DNA from: Flavobacteriaceae bacterium
GTDB taxonomy: Bacteria; Bacteroidota; Bacteroidia; Flavobacteriales; Flavobacteriaceae
DNA length: 64,000 bases
NCBI GenBank assembly: GCA_029248185.1
Contig: JAQWJV010000011.1
Span: forward strand, 1-64,000
Direction: 5' to 3'
Positions 14,247 through 23,769 of the stretch are shown here, piece after piece. The notes under the pieces are model-generated. The model saw nothing but the letters and a program-made list of their open reading frames with translations. It was not told the DNA's origin and did no database searches. How positions within the stretch are numbered: position 1 is the first letter of the stretch; every line of letters begins with the position of its first letter. The translations under genes and the position numbers were made by a program.

Positions 14247-16247
14247 ATGGCATTAGAATCTAAAATACCTAAAGGACCACTTTCAGATAAGTGGACAAAT
14301 CATAAAAGCAATATCAATCTTGTAAGTCCAGCCAATAAAAGAGCGATTGATGTCATCGTTGTGGGGACAGGTCTGGCAGGGGCTTCAGCCTCTGCAACTC
14401 TAGCCGAGCTAGGATACAATGTAAAGACCTTTTGTTTTCAAGATTCTCCTAGAAGGGCGCACTCCATTGCTGCTCAAGGGGGAATCAATGCGGCTAAAAA
14501 TTATCAAGGGGACGGAGATTCTACCTACCGCCTTTTTTACGATACCATTAAGGGGGGAGATTACCGTTCGCGAGAATCAAACGTACATCGTTTGGCTGAG
14601 GTTTCAACCAATATTATCGATCAATGCGTAGCACAAGGGGTTCCTTTTGCCCGTGATTATGGAGGCTTACTAGACAACCGTTCTTTTGGTGGAGTTTTAG
14701 TTTCTCGAACGTTTTACGCCAAAGGACAGACGGGACAGCAGTTATTACTTGGAGCTTATTCCGCAATGAACCGTCAAATTGGGCGTGGAAAAATAAAAAT
14801 GTACAACCGCCATGAAATGATGGAATTAGTAGTTGTGGATGGAAAAGCACGTGGGATTATTACCCGAAATTTAGTGGATGGAAAGATTGAGCGCCATGGA
14901 GCACATGCTGTAATTATTGCTTCGGGAGGCTACGGAAACGTATTCTTTTTATCAACCAATGCCATGGGAAGTAACGTTTCTGCGGGTTGGAAAATTCACA
15001 AAAAAGGAGCGTATTTTGCCAATCCCTGTTACACACAAATTCACCCCACTTGTATTCCTGTTTCTGGAGAGCATCAGTCTAAATTGACCTTGATGTCAGA
15101 ATCCCTGAGAAATGATGGACGTATATGGGTCCCTAAAAACATAGAGGATGTTAAAGCCATCCGTGAGGGTAAACTCAAGCCCACAGAAATTGCAGAGGAA
15201 GATCGCGATTATTATTTAGAACGCCGTTACCCCGCCTTTGGAAATTTAGTGCCGCGTGATGTTGCTTCTCGTGCTGCCAAAGAGCGTTGCGATGCTGGCT
15301 ACGGCGTAAACAAAACAGGTGAAGCAGTGTATTTAGATTTTGCTGCTGCCATCATTCGCTACGGTTCAGAACAAGCCCATGTGAAAGGATTAGATGAAAA
15401 CGATGCTGCTCTTGTGAAAAAATTAGGGCAAGAGGTAGTGCGTGCAAAATATGGGAACCTGTTTCAGATGTATGAAAAAATTGTAGATCAAAACCCTTAC
15501 GAAACACCGATGATGATTTATCCTGCGGTACATTATACTATGGGAGGTGTTTGGGTGGATTACAACTTAATGACTTCCATTCCAGGTTGCTATGCCATTG
15601 GAGAAGCTAATTTTTCCGATCACGGAGCGAACCGACTTGGAGCTTCTGCTTTAATGCAAGGACTCGCCGACGGCTATTTTGTTTTACCGTATACCATTGG
15701 AGATTATTTAGCCGATGACATTCGTACAGGAAAAATTGACACCAACCATCCAGAATTTGAAAAAGCTGAAGCCGCGGTAAAAGCGCAATTAGACCGTTTT
15801 GTTAATATCAAAGGAAAAAATACGGTGGATTATTACCACAAAAGATTGGGTAAAATCATGTGGGACAAATGCGGAATGTCAAGAAATACTGAAGGCTTAA
15901 AAGAAGCCATCGCTGAGATCAAAGCCTTGCGTGAAGATTTCTATGAAAATGTAAATGTACCTGGAACTACCGCTGAATTTAACGAGCAGTTGGCCAAAGC
16001 AGGACGCGTAGCAGATTTCTTGGAACTCGGAGAGTTATTTGCAAAGGATGCCCTTGAAAGGAGCGAATCTTGTGGAGGACATTTTAGAGAAGAGTCCCAA
16101 ACTCCAGAAGGAGAAGCCTTACGAAATGATGAGGACTTTACTTTTGTCTCTGCATGGGAATACAAAGGAGAACCTTCAAAGGCCAAGTTGCACAAAGAAG
16201 AGTTGAATTATGAAGAGATCGAAGTGAAAACAAGATCTTATAAATAA
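14247..16247 (+). CDS. sdhA: Succinate dehydrogenase / fumarate reductase flavoprotein subunit
   Basis: The 666-residue catalytic subunit oxidises succinate to fumarate. It has the FAD-binding GTGLAG (40-45), the covalent-FAD histidine region [11 protein letters not shown] (H72), substrate-site residues around [11 protein letters not shown], and the final FAD clamp [13 protein letters not shown]. Length is typical for the Bacteroidota/epsilon-type flavoprotein and longer than the E. coli SdhA (588). It lies between sdhC and sdhB in one transcript. Confidence 0.97.
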   Translation: MALESKIPKGPLSDKWTNHKSNINLVSPANKRAIDVIVVGTGLAGASASATLAELGYNVKTFCFQDSPRRAHSIAAQGGINAAKNYQGDGDSTYRLFYDTIKGGDYRSRESNVHRLAEVSTNIIDQCVAQGVPFARDYGGLLDNRSFGGVLVSRTFYAKGQTGQQLLLGAYSAMNRQIGRGKIKMYNRHEMMELVVVDGKARGIITRNLVDGKIERHGAHAVIIASGGYGNVFFLSTNAMGSNVSAGWKIHKKGAYFANPCYTQIHPTCIPVSGEHQSKLTLMSESLRNDGRIWVPKNIEDVKAIREGKLKPTEIAEEDRDYYLERRYPAFGNLVPRDVASRAAKERCDAGYGVNKTGEAVYLDFAAAIIRYGSEQAHVKGLDENDAALVKKLGQEVVRAKYGNLFQMYEKIVDQNPYETPMMIYPAVHYTMGGVWVDYNLMTSIPGCYAIGEANFSDHGANRLGASALMQGLADGYFVLPYTIGDYLADDIRTGKIDTNHPEFEKAEAAVKAQLDRFVNIKGKNTVDYYHKRLGKIMWDKCGMSRNTEGLKEAIAEIKALREDFYENVNVPGTTAEFNEQLAKAGRVADFLELGELFAKDALERSESCGGHFREESQTPEGEALRNDEDFTFVSAWEYKGEPSKAKLHKEELNYEEIEVKTRSYK

Positions 16248-16267
16248 AAGTATTAAGTATACAAGAT

Positions 16268-17014
16268 ATGAATTTGACATTAAAAGTTTGGCGACAAGCA
16301 AATGCGGAAGCAAAAGGGAAAATAGAAACCTATCCGATAGCGGATGTTTCTCCAGATATGTCCTTTTTGGAAATGATGGATGTTTTAAACGAACAATTGA
16401 TAGGCAAGGGAATTGATCCCATTGCTTTTGACCATGACTGCCGTGAAGGGATTTGTGGAATGTGTTCCATGTTTATTAATGGGGAAGCCCACGGCCCAGA
16501 CCGACTGGTAACTACTTGTCAGTTGCACATGCGAAAGTTTAAAGATGGAGATACCATTACCATTGAGCCTTTCCGTGCCCAAGCGTTTCCTGTTATTAAA
16601 GATTTAACTGTAGATCGTTCTGCCTTTGATCGGGTACAACAAGCTGGGGGATTTGTAAGTGTCAATACCTCTGGAAATACTCAAGATGCCAATTCCATTC
16701 CTATTGATAAACACGATGCAGATAAAGCTTTTGATGCCGCCGCATGTATTGGCTGTGGAGCTTGTGTAGCGACCTGTAAAAATGCTTCCGCCATGCTGTT
16801 TGTTTCGGCTAAGGTGTCTCAGTATGCATTGCTACCCCAAGGGAAAGTAGAAGCCACAGACCGTGTGATGAATATGGTAAAACAAATGGACGAAGAAGGC
16901 TTTGGAAATTGTACCAATACAGGTGCCTGCGAAGTGGAATGCCCTAAAGGGATTTCTTTAGAAAATATTGCTCGCATGAATCGCGAATACTTATATGCAA
17001 GTTTGAAGGGGTAG
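16268..17014 (+). CDS. sdhB: Succinate dehydrogenase iron-sulfur subunit
   Basis: The 248-residue subunit carries three Fe-S clusters. The [2Fe-2S] ligands are C58, C63, C66 and C84. The ferredoxin motif C160-x2-C163-x2-C166-x3-C170 and the second set C215, C221 and C225 hold the [4Fe-4S] and [3Fe-4S] clusters. It relays electrons from SdhA to the haem-bearing SdhC. It ends the three-gene operon, 20 bases after sdhA. Confidence 0.97.
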   Translation: MNLTLKVWRQANAEAKGKIETYPIADVSPDMSFLEMMDVLNEQLIGKGIDPIAFDHDCREGICGMCSMFINGEAHGPDRLVTTCQLHMRKFKDGDTITIEPFRAQAFPVIKDLTVDRSAFDRVQQAGGFVSVNTSGNTQDANSIPIDKHDADKAFDAAACIGCGACVATCKNASAMLFVSAKVSQYALLPQGKVEATDRVMNMVKQMDEEGFGNCTNTGACEVECPKGISLENIARMNREYLYASLKG

Positions 17015-17074
17015 TGAAGGCTACTTAGAAATGCAGTAGATCCTTGTAACTGATATTTTGTTTTTTCAGGACCT

Positions 17075-18694
17075 TTATTTCCCATTAAAAAAGACAAGTA
17101 CACCAACTACTATTAGTAAGACCACAACCGAGATGACTATATCTATCCAAGTATAACTATTCTTATTTTTTTGTTTTTCTTCTAAAGTGATGGTTCCAAA
17201 AGTCAGGTTTGTAATGGCCTCACGATTAGGCGCTTGAGTAGCATAACTAACCAGCAGCATAAATACAACACAAAGTAAAAAGAACCAAGAACCAAAACTT
17301 AAAAAGTTTAGGGTACCTAAAGAATATAAAACCCCCTCGGGATGAAGTTGATCTTGAACAAGTTCTAAGAAGATTCTAAAAAAGGCAAAGACAATTCCCA
17401 TGACTAGGGTATAAAAAGCGGCTGTTGCATTGACTCTTTTGTGAAAAATTCCTAGTAGAAATACCGCAGTAATGGGAGGAGCGATATAGGATTGTACGCT
17501 TTGTAAATATTCATATAAAACTCCAGAAATATTGCTCATAATAGGTATCCACACGATTCCAATAAGGACGACAAAAACCGTTGCGATTTGACCGGTTCGC
17601 ACTAGTTTTTTTTCGGGAGTATTGGGGCGTAATTTTTTATAAATATCCACCGTAAAGAGCGTAGAACAAGAGTTAAATACCGAAGCCAAAGAACTCATTA
17701 AGGCTGCAAGCAGTCCCGCAGCGACGAGTCCTCTTAAACCCGAAGGGAGTAAATTACTCATCAACACGGGGAAGGCTTGGTCTGGGCTATCCCATTCCAA
17801 TTCTCCTCTTAATTTTAGGGTCAGGGCAATTACTCCCGGGATCAAGAAGAGGAAGACAGGTAAAAGCTTTAATAAAGCCCCAAAGATGGTTCCCCTTCGA
17901 CCTTCTTTAATACTTTTTGCAGTGAGTGCGCGTTGTACGATATACTGATCCGTACACCAATACCAAATTCCTACAATCGTACTGGAAACAAACAATGCAG
18001 GCCATGGAAAATCGGGATCGGTTACGGGACGCCACATATTAAAATATTCCGGTCCTAGGGTTGCTTTCATACTGCTCCATCCCCCTACTTTGTCTAAACC
18101 AAGATAGGTCAGGGCAGCGGCTCCAATAATTAACAAAATAGCTTGTAATGTTTCGGTAAAAACCACAGTACGCATACCCCCTAAAACGGTATATATTCCT
18201 GTTAAAACAACAGTAGCAATGGCTCCTGTCCAAAAATCGATACCGAGTAATGCGGAGACGACAACCCCTCCAGCATAAATGGTTACCGATATTTTTGTTA
18301 ATACATAAGCAATGATAGAAAAAATGGAAAGGACCCAACGTGATCGTGCATCAAAACGTTTTTCAAGAAATTCGGGCATAGTAAAAACACCGCTTCTTGC
18401 ATAAAAAGGAAGAAAAACCCACCCTAATATAAGGACAATCCAAGCATGAACTTCATAGATTAATAAAGGTAATTTATTACTAGCTCCTGTTCCAGCAAGT
18501 CCAACGACATGTTCAGATCCAATATTGGAGGCGAAAATAGAGGCGCCAACCACGAACCAACCAATATTTCTGCCTGCAAGAAAATAGTCTTCTGTATTGT
18601 CTTTTTTCTTTCTGATAACCCATATAATAATGCCAAGAAGCAGCATAAAATAGAGCGCAATACTAATCCAATCTAAGGTATCTAACTGTTGCAT
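17075..18694 (-). CDS. Sodium/solute symporter, SGLT-like (probable sugar)
   Basis: The 539-residue membrane protein belongs to the SSS family. The first helices contain GASIFASNIGSEHVVGLAGTG, a signature of vSGLT-type sodium-sugar cotransporters. About 13-14 membrane helices are seen, with a late loop rich in charge and a final helix VVVLLIVVGVLVFF. It probably imports a hexose or related sugar using the sodium gradient, which is usual in marine bacteria. Its neighbour on the same strand is a beta-phosphoglucomutase-like HAD enzyme, which supports a sugar role. Confidence 0.9.
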   Translation of the reverse strand: MQQLDTLDWISIALYFMLLLGIIIWVIRKKKDNTEDYFLAGRNIGWFVVGASIFASNIGSEHVVGLAGTGASNKLPLLIYEVHAWIVLILGWVFLPFYARSGVFTMPEFLEKRFDARSRWVLSIFSIIAYVLTKISVTIYAGGVVVSALLGIDFWTGAIATVVLTGIYTVLGGMRTVVFTETLQAILLIIGAAALTYLGLDKVGGWSSMKATLGPEYFNMWRPVTDPDFPWPALFVSSTIVGIWYWCTDQYIVQRALTAKSIKEGRRGTIFGALLKLLPVFLFLIPGVIALTLKLRGELEWDSPDQAFPVLMSNLLPSGLRGLVAAGLLAALMSSLASVFNSCSTLFTVDIYKKLRPNTPEKKLVRTGQIATVFVVLIGIVWIPIMSNISGVLYEYLQSVQSYIAPPITAVFLLGIFHKRVNATAAFYTLVMGIVFAFFRIFLELVQDQLHPEGVLYSLGTLNFLSFGSWFFLLCVVFMLLVSYATQAPNREAITNLTFGTITLEEKQKNKNSYTWIDIVISVVVLLIVVGVLVFFNGK

Positions 18695-18736
18695 TTTTAG
18701 ATGAAAAGGTTAACGAACTATGAAAGGTATTTAAAT

Positions 18737-19390
18737 TTAATTGTAAATGAAATCAGGATTGATTTTTTTGTAGTGGCTTATCGTTTTAATACATCCTAGT
18801 GCTAAAAGTGTTTTTTCATCAAACATTGTAGTAACTCCCACTACATCCATTCCTGCTTGAAGCGCAGCAGTGATACCCGAAGGTGTGTCTTCAAATGCAA
18901 GACAGTCCTGGGGGTCAACCCCTATTTTTTGTGCTGCGGTTAAGAAAATCTCTGGATGAGGTTTTCCTCTCACTACTTCGTGCCCTCCTGTGGTGGAATG
19001 GAAGTAGGGGCCAATTTGTAGCGCTTCAAAGGTAAAATCAATATTATGTTGGTCACCCATGGTGGCAATTCCCATGGGTAAGTTTCGTTGGTGTATTTGC
19101 GTGAGGAAGGATTCAAGTCCAGCAATTGGCTGTATATGGGGTCGGTAGAGGTCACGGTACAATACTTCTTTATAACTCCCGATTTCTCTAAGCGTTTCTC
19201 GATCTGAAATGTGTGGAAAAAGACGTGCCATAATTTCAACCAAGGACCCTTTATGGTATTTTTGATCAAAAGTTTCATAGTCTAAGTCCAATTGATGGTG
19301 CTTGAATAACTCAATCCAAGATTGTTTGTGGTAGTTCATATTATCCACCAAGGTCCCATCCATGTCAAAAACAAGTGCTTTATAAGGCAT
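18737..19390 (-). CDS. HAD-family hydrolase, beta-phosphoglucomutase-like
   Basis: From the ATG at 19390 the protein has 217 residues and begins MPYKALVFDMDGTL. The nucleophile and acid/base pair are D9 and D11. A helical cap follows (about 15-80), then motif II around GIATMGDQ, K/H in GKPHPEIF, and the acidic motif AFEDTPSG. This is subfamily IA, close to beta-phosphoglucomutases and sugar-phosphate phosphatases. An ATG nine bases upstream is possible. Its 5' end overlaps the 3' end of the serine hydrolase gene, so the two are likely cotranscribed. Confidence 0.85.
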   Translation of the reverse strand: MPYKALVFDMDGTLVDNMNYHKQSWIELFKHHQLDLDYETFDQKYHKGSLVEIMARLFPHISDRETLREIGSYKEVLYRDLYRPHIQPIAGLESFLTQIHQRNLPMGIATMGDQHNIDFTFEALQIGPYFHSTTGGHEVVRGKPHPEIFLTAAQKIGVDPQDCLAFEDTPSGITAALQAGMDVVGVTTMFDEKTLLALGCIKTISHYKKINPDFIYN

Positions 19391-20528
19391 CCAGTACATC
19401 TTTTACAAAGTGACCTATTTGGCTGGGTTCCAACCATCGGGTAACAATAACGAGTTCCTTATCGGGAACAATAACAATAAAGTTTCCTCCAAAACCAGCG
19501 GCATAAAAAACATTTTCAGGAACACCCTCCCAATACCGAGTAGTTCCTTTTTTGTTTAGCCACCACATGTATCCGTAATTAACTTGAGCAGGGGAGGAGC
19601 TTGTCGCTTTTTTAATCCAGCTTTTACTAATCAATTGTTTGCCATTCCAAGCTCCTTCATTTAAAAACAGCAAGCCAAAACGAGCATGATCTAGCGTGTT
19701 GATAAAAACACCCCCTCCAGAGTGTCCTCCACCAGAAACAGACTGTACGTAATGCCCGTCTATTTCCGTCCAAGAATTTTCATAACCAAACCAGCGCCAA
19801 GTAGAACTTGCTCCAATGGGATCCATAATTTGTTCTTTTAAAATTTGTGGTAGCGGTTTACGCCATACTTGCAGGAGGGAATAAGCCAATAAATTTACCC
19901 GGACATCATTATATTCAAAGCGGCTGCCCGGGGTGTAAAGCGCTCTGTTTTTCCATTGATCTATGCTCCCTTCTTTTGGGGGTCTATCCGCCCAATCATG
20001 GGATCCCCAGAGCGTACCAGACCAATCGGAAGATTGATTGAGAAGATGTTCCCAGGTGATTTGTTGGTTGTGATTTCCGTCAAAAGAAGTATCCCAGAGT
20101 GTAGTGCTCACTTTTTCTTTAGGAGAAATTAAGCTTTGATCTACTGCCAAGCCCGCTACTGTTGAGAGATAACTTTTAGTCACACTAAAGGTCATGTCTA
20201 CTCTGCTGATATCTCCCCAAGAAGCTATTTGATATCCTTTTTTTAAAATTATTCCTGCGGGACCTCCTCTCTTTTTGGTAGGGCCTAAAATTTTATGGTA
20301 AGGTTCATGGGCAAAACTTTTTAAAATGGCAATTCGTAAATCTCGAGAGCCACTGTATTCGTTTTCTTCAGCAAACTCAATTGCAGCGTTTAGTTTTTTA
20401 GTTTCTATTCTAAATTCTTTGGGATCTTTTTGTTCCCAAAGACCCTTTGCAGGAGGAAAATAGTTTTGAGAAAAGACTAAGGAGCCATTAAAAAAAAGGA
20501 TTAAAAGGAGTTTAAAAAAAAGCTTCAT
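19380..20528 (-). CDS. Secreted serine hydrolase, beta-lactamase class C/esterase family (S12)
   Basis: The protein, 382 residues from MKLFFK, has a signal peptide ending near residue 20 (SLVFSQ). The S-x-x-K nucleophile motif is SVTK at 115-118, with a candidate second catalytic residue Y206 (FEYND). The C-terminal GFGGNFIVIVPD matches the end of S12 domains. Such proteins are esterases, D-aminopeptidases or transpeptidase-like more often than true lactamases. A longer reading from 20627 is rejected because the signal peptide starts here and the longer frame would overlap the divergent gene at 20610. Confidence 0.85.
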   Translation of the reverse strand: MKLFFKLLLILFFNGSLVFSQNYFPPAKGLWEQKDPKEFRIETKKLNAAIEFAEENEYSGSRDLRIAILKSFAHEPYHKILGPTKKRGGPAGIILKKGYQIASWGDISRVDMTFSVTKSYLSTVAGLAVDQSLISPKEKVSTTLWDTSFDGNHNQQITWEHLLNQSSDWSGTLWGSHDWADRPPKEGSIDQWKNRALYTPGSRFEYNDVRVNLLAYSLLQVWRKPLPQILKEQIMDPIGASSTWRWFGYENSWTEIDGHYVQSVSGGGHSGGGVFINTLDHARFGLLFLNEGAWNGKQLISKSWIKKATSSSPAQVNYGYMWWLNKKGTTRYWEGVPENVFYAAGFGGNFIVIVPDKELVIVTRWLEPSQIGHFVKDVLDAL

Positions 20529-20609
20529 GAAAGAGAAATCTAGTTGTATTGTTGTGTTGGAGTTTAAAGATAAGTAAATTAGAATTTCATTAACTCCTTT
20601 CGCTAAAAA

Positions 20610-21389
20610 ATGAAACCTGATTTGCATATCACAGCTTTAGAAGTTCCTTTAATTTGGGAGCAGATATTACAAAACCGAATTTTTATTGAGAAACAATTTC
20701 AGGGACTCTCTCAAAAAACAGATCTTGTTCTCTTGCCCGAAATGTTTACAACTGGATTTACAATGAAACCCCATGAGGTAGCAGAAACCATGAGGGGTGA
20801 AACGATTCAATGGATGAAAGAATGGGCAGCAAAACTGGGGAGTGCCCTAGGAGGAAGCTTAGTGATTGAAGAAGAAGGTAAATTTTATAATCGATTTATT
20901 TTTATTACTCCTGCAGGGACGCTTTCCTATTATGACAAGCGACATCCTTTTACCTTAGCGGGAGAACATTTGATTTACGCTTCAGGAAAAAATGACGGAA
21001 TTTTAGAATACAAAGGGTGGAAAATATGTTTACGCATTTGTTACGATTTACGTTTTCCTGTATGGTCTCGAAATACACAAAATTATGATCTTTTAATCTA
21101 TGTTGCCAACTGGCCAAAGCCGAGAATTAATGCATGGGATACCTTGCTGCAAGCCCGTGCCATTGAAAACATGAGTTATGTAATTGGAGTTAATCGCATA
21201 GGCGAGGATCAGAAAGGGCACCTATATCCGGGACATACGGCTGTATACGATGGTTTAGGAAATTGTGTTTCAGTGAAATCGAAAGAGTCAGAATTAGTAA
21301 TTTCAGCAAAACTTAATTTTCTGGAACAGCAAGAACTCCGGAAACAGTTGCGCTTTCTTGAAGATCAGGATAATTTTGACTTGTATTAA
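20610..21389 (+). CDS. Nitrilase-superfamily amidase (omega-amidase/YafV type)
   Basis: The 259-residue cytoplasmic enzyme has the Glu-Lys-Cys triad of the nitrilase fold: E44 (LLPEMFTTGF), K110 (YYDKRHPF) and C144 (LRICYDLRFP). Close relatives hydrolyse alpha-ketoglutaramate or ketosuccinamate and act in metabolite repair and methionine salvage. The gene is divergent from the serine hydrolase and its last 77 bases overlap the convergent lipoprotein gene. Confidence 0.9.
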   Translation: MKPDLHITALEVPLIWEQILQNRIFIEKQFQGLSQKTDLVLLPEMFTTGFTMKPHEVAETMRGETIQWMKEWAAKLGSALGGSLVIEEEGKFYNRFIFITPAGTLSYYDKRHPFTLAGEHLIYASGKNDGILEYKGWKICLRICYDLRFPVWSRNTQNYDLLIYVANWPKPRINAWDTLLQARAIENMSYVIGVNRIGEDQKGHLYPGHTAVYDGLGNCVSVKSKESELVISAKLNFLEQQELRKQLRFLEDQDNFDLY

Positions 21390-22977
21390 AGGTTTCATTC
21401 ATGTCCCAGTTGGCTCTCAAGTCAATCTCTTTCCAATAATAAATAACTTCTTCAGGTTGAATTTTCTCTAAGTAATTACCCGTGTCCCATTGTTTATTTC
21501 CATTGGGATCTTCTATGAGTCGGACATTATATTCCCCTGCATTTAACAATTCAAAAGTATAATTATTGCCGGGTACAAGAGAATCATAACGTCGAACAAC
21601 TTTTTTCTTATTCAACAATTCAATGATATAAGGGTGAGGGCTTTGGTGTTGAACTCGCAAATAGATATTTCCGTAGTCTTCAATTTTTTTAGTGGAAGTT
21701 TTAAAAACAAGTGTATCATGGGTTTGTCCCCAAAAATCTTGGAGGGCATTGGGCAAGAGTTTTATTTGATAACGGTCATTAGGAGACACCTCAAAATCTA
21801 CAGTAATACGATCGTAATTTTCTTGAATTTTCAGAGAGGCTGGGATTTGAATTGTATCCACATTGGTTACAATGACTTGTTGGTCATCCACTTGGGTAAT
21901 CGGTAAATTAGTACTTATTTCAAATTTACTTTTCAAGTTTAAATTTCCAGAAGTTAATCTGTTAACAACTAAGGAATCTTCGATGGGGTCTTTAAAATAG
22001 ACTGTCTTGGTTCGCAGGGTATCTTGAATTTCAAATTCAAATTTTAGGGAGTCCAAAACGGGTCCCTTAAACCAATAATTTAAAGTGTCTGATGTACGGC
22101 TTTTACTGACAAGGGATTCAAAGTTATCGGGGACTTGACTTATCATTTTAAAAGGTTCATCTTTGCGCTCACCATAATAGGCTAGTGCAATATGGTGATC
22201 GTTAATGAAATAGGGATTATCCCAAACAAATTTTGTGCGCTCTTTGAAGATTCTTAAATCAATTACAGAGTCCTGGGGAAGCTCGATGAGTCGATCTACA
22301 AAGCCTATTTTGTCTGAACTTTGATCAAATAAATAATTTCCAGTCATATCTTCAAGAGCGATCAGGGCATATTTTCCGGCACGTAAGTTTTGAAAACGAT
22401 AGATGGTGGTATCCAAAGTACTGGTTACATACAAGGGTTTTTGGGTGTATATGGTTGAATCTTTGTAGGTGCTGTCTACAGGGTAAAGTTGTAATGAGAT
22501 AAAGGGGCTTGTCTCTTTTTCAAAGGCATCAGTAATACGTCCTTTAATGTACATGGAATCAATGGTAGCTCCTGTAGATAAGGTGTAGGTTAGATAGGAG
22601 CTGGGATTGGATTCATTAAAATCAACAATTCCTTCACCAAAATTAAAGGTGTATGTCGTATTCTCTAAAAGAGTATCCATCAATTTGATATTTACTTTTT
22701 TGGAAGCCCCCGTGGTTGGATATACTTTGTATTGGTCTGAATTTAGGGGGGGAGAGATAATGAGCTGTTTACCTACATCTTTTAGGGTAATATACTCATC
22801 AAAAGTGAGTGTAATTTCCTCCTTGTCAAAAAAAGTAGTATTCATTTTTGGAGAGGAGTTAATTAAAATGGGAGGAATAGAATCCTTGGGTCCACCAGTA
22901 GGAGATGCTCTTTTAGCACACTGAATTGTGTTGAGCAAAATAATACCAATTATCAGGAGTGAACCGGTTCTTTTCAT
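21313..22977 (-). CDS. Lipoprotein with N-terminal Ig-like (SbsA-type) domain
   Basis: From MKRTGSLL the protein has 554 residues. A lipobox ends at C20 (LLNTIQC), so it is a lipoprotein, probably on the outer membrane. Next comes the pattern GGPKDSIPPILINSSPKMNTT followed by FDEYITL, the hallmark of the SbsA/Big_5 Ig-like domain. The rest is beta-rich repeats without known catalysis, ending in a transthyretin-like part (GEYNVRLIEDPNGNKQWDTG). The last 26 residues are coded over the convergent amidase gene. An upstream start at 23007 is less likely since it would hide the signal peptide. Confidence 0.85.
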   Translation of the reverse strand: MKRTGSLLIIGIILLNTIQCAKRASPTGGPKDSIPPILINSSPKMNTTFFDKEEITLTFDEYITLKDVGKQLIISPPLNSDQYKVYPTTGASKKVNIKLMDTLLENTTYTFNFGEGIVDFNESNPSSYLTYTLSTGATIDSMYIKGRITDAFEKETSPFISLQLYPVDSTYKDSTIYTQKPLYVTSTLDTTIYRFQNLRAGKYALIALEDMTGNYLFDQSSDKIGFVDRLIELPQDSVIDLRIFKERTKFVWDNPYFINDHHIALAYYGERKDEPFKMISQVPDNFESLVSKSRTSDTLNYWFKGPVLDSLKFEFEIQDTLRTKTVYFKDPIEDSLVVNRLTSGNLNLKSKFEISTNLPITQVDDQQVIVTNVDTIQIPASLKIQENYDRITVDFEVSPNDRYQIKLLPNALQDFWGQTHDTLVFKTSTKKIEDYGNIYLRVQHQSPHPYIIELLNKKKVVRRYDSLVPGNNYTFELLNAGEYNVRLIEDPNGNKQWDTGNYLEKIQPEEVIYYWKEIDLRANWDMNETFNTSQNYPDLQESATVSGVLAVPEN

Positions 22978-23015
22978 TTGTTTAAGATTACCCACAAAAT
23001 AACACAATATTCTAC

Positions 23016-23717
23016 TTACAACCTACACGCTAGGGCTGCGATACTTAATTTTATTGTACTATTTTTCTTAAAAGCATTCGTACAAGCGGCTAAGGTTGCC
23101 CCTGTTGTGATTACATCATCTATCAAAAGGAGATGTTTGGGTAAATTTACAGAGGATGAATTCACTTTGAAAGCATCTTTGATTTCTATCCAGCGTGCCT
23201 CCTCCCCAATATGTGCTAGGGTTCTTGTTTTTTTATATCGTATCAAGACCTCGGTAAAAAGGGGTATTCCTAATTTTTTAGAGAGAACTTTTCCAATGAT
23301 TTCAGCCTGGTTAAAGCCTCTTTTTCTTTGTCTTGAAGGGTGCAGGGGAACAGGAATAATTCCCTCTACTTTTTTAAAAAAAGCACTTTGATCAAGCGTA
23401 TTTGCCAAATAGTGAGCGAGTAGGTTACCGCACGATAGGTTACCGTTGTATTTGAATTGATGAATTAAATCGGCTATCCGACCCTCTTTTTGAAACACAA
23501 ATGCGGCTGATGCCGCCTCCAGTGTGAATAATAGTTTTAGTTTTTTAAAAACAGGGTTATTAGGGGTAAGATGAAAATGGGTTTGGGGAAGTTCTATTTG
23601 ACATCTTAAACAAAGAGCTGCCTCATGAAAATTTAAATACTGATTACACCCCAAACAAGTTCTGGGAAAAAGCAGGTCTGAGAAGGATTGAAGTATAGGA
23701 GCAAGTAATTTTTTCAT
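23016..23717 (-). CDS. comF: ComF family protein (double zinc ribbon, phosphoribosyltransferase)
   Basis: From MKKLLAP the protein has 233 residues. The N-terminal zinc ribbon is CLGCNQ...CLRC, followed by a type I phosphoribosyltransferase domain with the PRPP loop LLIDDVITTGATL. ComF homologues are needed for DNA uptake in naturally competent bacteria, but the enzymatic role is unclear. It is divergent from glyQS. An ATG 33 bases upstream would lie closer to the shared promoter region and is less likely. Confidence 0.88.
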   Translation of the reverse strand: MKKLLAPILQSFSDLLFPRTCLGCNQYLNFHEAALCLRCQIELPQTHFHLTPNNPVFKKLKLLFTLEAASAAFVFQKEGRIADLIHQFKYNGNLSCGNLLAHYLANTLDQSAFFKKVEGIIPVPLHPSRQRKRGFNQAEIIGKVLSKKLGIPLFTEVLIRYKKTRTLAHIGEEARWIEIKDAFKVNSSSVNLPKHLLLIDDVITTGATLAACTNAFKKNSTIKLSIAALACRL

Positions 23718-23757
23718 AGATTCCGATTCAGAGTTCCATAAAAATAACAAAAAGGAT

Positions 23758-23765
23758 TATTTTTG
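23758..23765 (+). promoter_or_regulatory. -7 box immediately before glyQS (TATTTTTG)
   Basis: TATTTTTG fits TAnnTTTG and ends only four bases before the ATG at 23770. If used, the transcript would begin at or next to the start codon. No TTG is present at the ideal distance. Confidence 0.4.
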
Positions 23766-23769
23766 CGCC

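Noticed and set aside
20529-20627. Longer N-terminus of the serine hydrolase at 19380
   Set aside because: It would bury the signal peptide and overlap the divergent amidase gene.
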